Assembly: GCA_016650435.1 (NCBI GenBank)
Contig: JAENVT010000321.1
Location: 1 to 18,127 of the forward strand
From: Ilumatobacteraceae bacterium
GTDB lineage: Bacteria > Actinomycetota > Acidimicrobiia > Acidimicrobiales > Ilumatobacteraceae
Length of the DNA: 18,127 nt
Direction: 5' to 3'
The notes under the pieces are model-generated. The model searched no databases, had not been told where the DNA came from, and was given only the letters and a program-made list of their open reading frames with translations. The position numbers were made by a program, and so were the translations under genes. Shown here piece by piece: positions 17,401 through 18,127 of the stretch (position 1 is the stretch's first letter; each line of letters starts with the position of its first letter).

Positions 17401-18127
17401 GATCGTGAACACGGCCACCGTGGCCGCCCCGCCTGGAGCGACTGATCCGAATCCGTCGAACAACGCTGCCTCGGCGTCGACCGCGATCGATCCGAAGGCC
17501 GACCTGTCGATCACCAAGACCGACGGCAACATCACCGACATCGCCGGCACGACGATCCAGTACTCCATCGTCGTGACCAACAACGGACCGTCGACGATTC
17601 AGAACGCGCCCGTGAACGACTCGATGCCGCCGCAGCTCTCGGCTGTTTCGTGGACGTGCACGCCGTCGGGCTTCGCCACGTGCGATACCGCGTCGGGCGG
17701 CGGCGACATCGCCACGACCGTCGATCTTCAGGCCGGCTCGACGGCAACATTCATCGTCGACGCGACCATCGCCGCAACCTTCACCGGTGTGCTGGCCAAC
17801 ACGGCATCGGTAACCATGCCAGGAGTCGGCGTCGACCCGACTCCTGCCAACAACACAGCCACCGACCTGACGACGGTCGTCGCCCAGGCCGACCTGTCGA
17901 TCACCAAGACTGACGGCACGCTGACAGCCACACCAGGCGGGTCGACCGTCTACACGGTCGTGGTCACCAACGCCGGGCCATCGGCGATCGGTGGAGCGTC
18001 GGTCACCGATGCACTGCCGGCCGGAGCAGCGTCGATGACCTGGACGTGCACCGCATCGGCCGGGTCGGCGTGCGGCCCATCGGGCAGCGGCGCGCTGGCC
18101 GACACGATTGCCCTGCTTCCGGGCGGC
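5456..18127 (+). CDS. Giant secreted DUF11-repeat protein (3' end beyond window)
   Basis: One frame runs from ATG 5456 to the last base, 4,224 codons without a stop. An in-frame TAG at 5432 and no other start codon after it fix the start. The ribosome site is weak (AGGAC, 19 bases upstream). Residues 1-46 form a signal peptide: Arg-rich n-region, hydrophobic ALATALVGASVLVG core, and an Ala-rich cleavage region near 42-46. The RRRSGLR sequence is only faintly Tat-like. Residues about 47-290 are a non-repetitive module (GDLVLVVQMQGAQID, AGQYEYA, AWDGSSGG, LNGTTIDTTGQGF), which I recall in front of other long secreted repeat proteins. Residues about 292-468 are Gly-rich. From residue 522 on come 28 full and one partial DUF11-type repeats (TIGR01451-like). 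Such repeats are Ig-like beta domains of surface proteins. Adhesion, matrix or stalk function is inference. The anchoring signal, if any, lies outside the window. Confidence 0.93.
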   Translation, partial: MPDRGSSPRRARRRSGLRSSALATALVGASVLVGTGLFVSSAAAAALCATPPLTGTTSATGVIDTYYPGLTTITAGTASTTVTVGASRGSATPIAVGDLVLVVQMQGAQIDSTNTDAYGDGVSSATASGYLNTSFIAGQYEYATVRSVVGAVVGLNGAGANGGLVNTFVNANESATQGQQRFQVVRVPQYSSASFTAATPPLAVAWDGSSGGIVALDVANDLNLNGTTIDTTGQGFRPGLQRTRSGATGLANTDYRTATAQTANGQKAEGIAGTAKWTTGALDTVGDGYPNGDFGRGAPGNAGGGGTDGNPTANDQNSGGGGGGNGGAGGQGGNTWSSNLDRGGHGGVVVPGTASRVFLGGGGGAGSDNNAVGSSAGGAGGGMVLVRAGSLSGTGTIIADGAPGNASGQDGSGGGGAGGSAVVLTTLTGAASGIGGLTVNARGGAGGNETHASQHGPGGGGGGGRVVTSAATASTVATGGINGIHVATSSAYGATAGAAGASSTTAVIGDAPGTNTGSQCIDVSVTKSASPTPVIPGQTVTYTVVATNNGPYPRSGTAPVVVTDTLPAALSAATWTCTASTGSSCTASGSGSLSTTANLEVGDSATYTITATLSATFTGTLSNTATVAGPGAIPELNSVDNTATAAVLAEPHVNLGVTKTDGVASAVPGTNVAYTIVASNVGPSTATNASITDALPSGTTSGTWTCVAGGGGTCGAASGTMPMSTTATLSPAGSVTYTVIVAVSSTATGSLANSVTITAPAGAVETNSANNVATDTDSLTPNADLSITKTDGLATINAGTSLTYTVVASNAGPSAITNAIVTDTMPANLSGVTWTCTASAGSSCPASGSGSISASANVLSGGLVTFTVNATVLSTATGTVSNTATVALPVGSTDPTPANNSATDTTTITRRADVSITKTDGSATEIPGSTVTYTIVASNAGPSAAVATTITDTMPATLSGATWTCMASAGSTCPASGSGNISTTVDLLPSGTATFTLTATIASTATGTLANTATAAVAAGVTDPTAANNTATDTDTLNPTADLSITKTDGSAGEVPGTSVTYTIVASNAGPSTVTGATVTDTVPAVLSGTTWTCAASAGSTCPASGSGNISASVTLAPGGTATFTLTSTISTTATGSLANTASVAVPASVTDPTPANNSATDTDTLTPTGDLSITKTDGVASATPGQGVTYTIVATNAGPSVITGATVTDTFPATLTGTTWTCTATAGSSCPASGSGNIAATVSLGISGTATFTATGTISSAATGSLVNTATIAAPAGSTDPTGANNTSTDTDALTPRADLSITKTDGLTTQVPGNVAVYTIVVSNPGPSAAPGSTVTDTFPAVLTGATWTCSVAGGATCPASGSGNINASVDLPVGATATFVVTGTVAAGATGSLTNTATASVGAGVTDPASGNNSATDTDTLSPTADLVITKTDGATTKVPGTAVIYTIVASNSGPSTIVAATVADTMPATLSSVTWTCTASAGSTCPASGSGSISASVTMLPSGTATFTVTGTIAASATGSLTNTATVALPGGSTDPTPANNTATDTDTLTPTADLSITKTDGLASEVPGTSASYTIVATNTGPSAVTAATVTDTMPAALSGVTWTCSATGGGACPASGSGNITASVDLPVGATATFTVTGTVVASASGNLVNTATIAAPGGVTDATPANNTATDTDTLNPSADLSITKTDGVASKVPGTSVTYTIVAANNGPSAATAATVTDTMPASLSGVTWICTGTAGGTCTASGGGSINTTVNLPVGASVTFTVTDLISAAATGSLANTATVAPPAGVTDPTPANNTAADTDTLTPTADLSIVKTDGSATEVPGTSVTYTIVASNAGPSAVVAAPVTDTIPATLSAATWTCVPSGGGSCAASSGSGNISTTVDLPVGATATFTITATVVAGATGSLVNSASIAAPGGVTDPTPANNTSTDTDTLNPTTDLSITKTDGVSSVVPGQSTTYTVVVGNAGPSSAVNAPVADALPSGATSGTWTCAATAGASCGSASGAMPISTTATVATGATVTYTAVVAVSSTATGSLSNTATVSAPAGVTDPASGNNSATDIDTLTPTADVSISKTDGLTTVVPGSVVTYSVVASNPGPSTVTGATVSDTIPATLSGATWTCSATAGSTCPASGSGNVSASVTLAPAGSATFSISATVIASATGAISNTATITLPGSVTDPTPGNNTATDVTTVTPQTDLRITKTDGTASAVPGQSTVYTVVVTNFGPSNVVGAAVSDTIPTGVTSMAWTCAGAGSGTCTASGSGAINTTVTLPVGATATFTVTASVSAGATGSLTNTATVAAPLGVTDTNAANNSATDTDSLTPRADVAVTKTDGVASVVPGQSTTYTVTVTNNGPSDAPATSVVDPQPAGVTFTSWTCAPSAGAGCTAASGTGSINTTVNLPSGTSVALTIVGAVNAAATGSLTNTATAAPAAGIVDTVAGNNSASDTDTLTPTADLSITKTNSLASVVPGTPISYIVTASNAGPSAVVGASITDTLPASLTAPTWTCAASGGGTCAASGSGSISDNVNLPVGATVTYTVSGTVAAGATGSISNTAAVAVPAGVTDPVVGNNTATDSDPLTPRVDLSITKTDGRAVANPLDVDTYAIVVTNAGPSSVSNAVVTDTLPAALVGATWTCAAGVGGNCDTGGPVSGDINATVDLGVNGSVQFTVTGTIAGSTVGSVVNTATVSAPAGVTETNSGNNAATDTTAITSTAALSITKTDGQTTAVAGTSSTYTITVVNSGPSAVNDAAVADTLPAALTNASWTCAASGTGHCDNPGPTTGNVNATVDLPSGTSATFTVSGIIDAAFTGVLSNTSAVTAPPGTIDDPADNSATDTTTIVAQANLIVTKSDGTTTATPGANTTYIVTVNNAGPSVVNGATVTDALPGGATSMNWTCTASTGSSCAASGSGALNATVNLLPGGLLTYVVTVGIGPSATGSLTNTATATVPSTVTETSPGDNSATDIDTLVPRTDLAITKTDNVFSAVPGTGVTYTIVATNNGPSAAAGATVADTFPATLGSITWTCVGPCTASGSGSLNDVVNMPVGGSVTYTITATIAAGATGTLTNTATVSAATGTIDPTPANNSATDTDTLTPQSDLAITKTDGSASEVPGTPVTYTIVVSNNGPSNVVGASVVDTFAASFSNAVWSCVAVNGSCAAGGAGNINATVNLAVGGTATFTVTADVATAATGPLSNTATVAAPPATTDTNAGNNSATDVDTLSPQVDLSVTKTDNDLFAQPGDTVVYQIVVSNAGPSAAANAVFTDTAPASLSGVSWTCSASVGSTCPASGAGNAINTTVSLAPAGTVTFVVTATVAASASGVIANTATIAAPAGVTETSSVNNTSADTTSVTPTADLIITKTDGLTSIAAGEADTYTIVVTNAGPSTITNASVSDTLPAALVGATWTCTTSAGSSCASAGGSGNVSDLVTLTSSGAATFTVAAIVASSTPAGTLSNTATVSMPVGSIDPTPANNQATDTTTIVQHVDLAVTKTDGVSSATPGQAVHYTIVVTNSGPSNMAGATVTDTMPATLVVPTWTCTASAGSTCPASGSANINASIDLLAGGTATFDVTATVAASAVGTVANTASATVPAGVTDTVPGNNSATDTDTLNPSADLAITKTDFSATATPGTAVTYTISVSNAGPSDVVAATVADLLPASLSGATWSCTVSGSGSCPASGTGNINNNVSLTVGATATVTLTATLQSSATANLVNTATVTTPAGTTDPTPANNSATDTDTLARVADLSITKTDFVATATPGTAMSYQIVAANNGPSDITGAAITDTPPAVLNGVTWTCTSTAGASCANSSGAGAINELVNLPTGGTVTFTLNGTLSAASNAAIANTATIAPPSGVSDPNPGNNTATDTDTLARVADLSITKNVDLATALPGDTLTYTIAITNAGPSDLADAPVNDSMPADLVGTSWTCTASAGGNCDVAGSVNGSISTTVDLAVGGSVTFTVLGTVAGSATGTIVNTATVAAPPGATDPNPSNNAASASTAIDPKADLSITKTDGNITDIAGTTIQYSIVVTNNGPSTIQNAPVNDSMPPQLSAVSWTCTPSGFATCDTASGGGDIATTVDLQAGSTATFIVDATIAATFTGVLANTASVTMPGVGVDPTPANNTATDLTTVVAQADLSITKTDGTLTATPGGSTVYTVVVTNAGPSAIGGASVTDALPAGAASMTWTCTASAGSACGPSGSGALADTIALLPGG
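6329..6859 (+). repeat. Gly-rich segment of the giant protein
   Basis: This in-frame stretch encodes about residues 292-468. It has runs of Gly (NSGGGGGGNGGAGGQGG, FLGGGGGAG, GPGGGGGGG) alternating with short hydrophobic strands and a loosely repeated pattern: Gly run, GGMVLVRAGSL, GTGTIIADG, Gly run, GGSAVVLTTL. The pattern suggests a beta-solenoid or collapsed Gly-rich rod between the N-terminal module and the repeats. It looks superficially like PE_PGRS proteins, but the hydrophobic strands and the flanking domains differ, so I see no relation. Confidence 0.7.
7019..18127 (+). repeat. Tandem array of 29 DUF11-type units (about 388 bp each)
   Basis: Unit starts, taken at the codon before the (L/V)SITKT motif: 7019, 7415, 7805, 8192, 8579, 8966, 9353, 9740, 10127, 10514, 10901, 11291, 11681, 12068, 12455, 12845, 13232, 13625, 14015, 14402, 14777, 15161, 15551, 15944, 16331, 16718, 17108, 17501, 17891. 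The last unit is cut by the window edge. Unit lengths are 375-396 bp, always a multiple of three, with eight consecutive units of exactly 387. Each unit reads in order: ITKTDG, PGT, YTIVxxNxGPS, VTDTxPAxLSG, WTC, a second Cys, ASGSGNI, VDLPVGATATFTVT, ATGSLxNTATV, DPTPANNSATDTDTLTP. Units differ from one another throughout, including at synonymous sites, so they are diverged copies rather than recent amplification. Confidence 0.95.

Noticed and set aside
7078..17931. Many long minus-strand open frames (up to about 316 codons) with repeated peptides such as PSVLVIDRSAVG opposite the DUF11 array
   Set aside because: They all sit in one antisense register of the sense repeats and repeat with the same period. 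They are a by-product of GC-rich codon use in the sense gene, have no ribosome sites, and break off at irregular places.
7019..18127. Array considered as CRISPR or as satellite DNA
   Set aside because: Units are about 388 bp, coding throughout, and differ by whole codons with no spacer-repeat structure.

Overview
The window is high-GC DNA with GTG as well as ATG starts, short intergenic gaps and an actinobacterial-looking ClpB. I infer a chromosomal segment of a high-GC actinobacterium, perhaps Acidimicrobiia-like. That placement is an impression from protein style, not a search result. No rRNA, tRNA, CRISPR array, transposase or integrase is visible.

Layout. (1) 1-1419, plus strand: the C-terminal half of the disaggregase ClpB, cut by the left edge. 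(2) 1470-2630, plus: an MFS-type transporter, meeting the next gene tail to tail with 4 bases between stop codons. (3) 5162-2635, minus: an apparent three-gene operon, parA (5162-4311), a small protein with what look like two ribbon-helix-helix (RHH) motifs (4311-3787, 1-base overlap with parA) and an LtrA-family membrane protein (3774-2635, 12-base gap). (4) 5163-5455: a divergent intergenic region unusually rich in symmetric sites, namely a 14-bp perfect palindrome, an AT-rich island with TGCA boxes phased every 8 bp, and a 19-bp inverted repeat with one central base. (5) 5456 to the right edge, plus: one uninterrupted reading frame of at least 4,224 codons with no stop in the window. It encodes a secreted giant with a signal peptide, an N-terminal module, a Gly-rich segment and 28 complete plus one partial DUF11-type repeats of about 129 residues.

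How the parts may work together. The ParA/RHH pair has the organisation of a type Ib partition cassette, and the intergenic sites are plausible operator or centromere-like targets. No plasmid replication gene is present, so an orphan chromosomal ParA positioning some cargo is as likely as DNA segregation. The giant protein is most likely a surface adhesin or stalk-like structure. The two divergent units share one 293-bp control region, but nothing in the sequence proves they are functionally linked.

The most interesting points are the size and internal order of the giant repeat protein (a probable ten-unit super-period, and an invariant Lys/Asp/Asn set that could form isopeptide bonds) and the ParA plus double-RHH cassette with its phased repeats.
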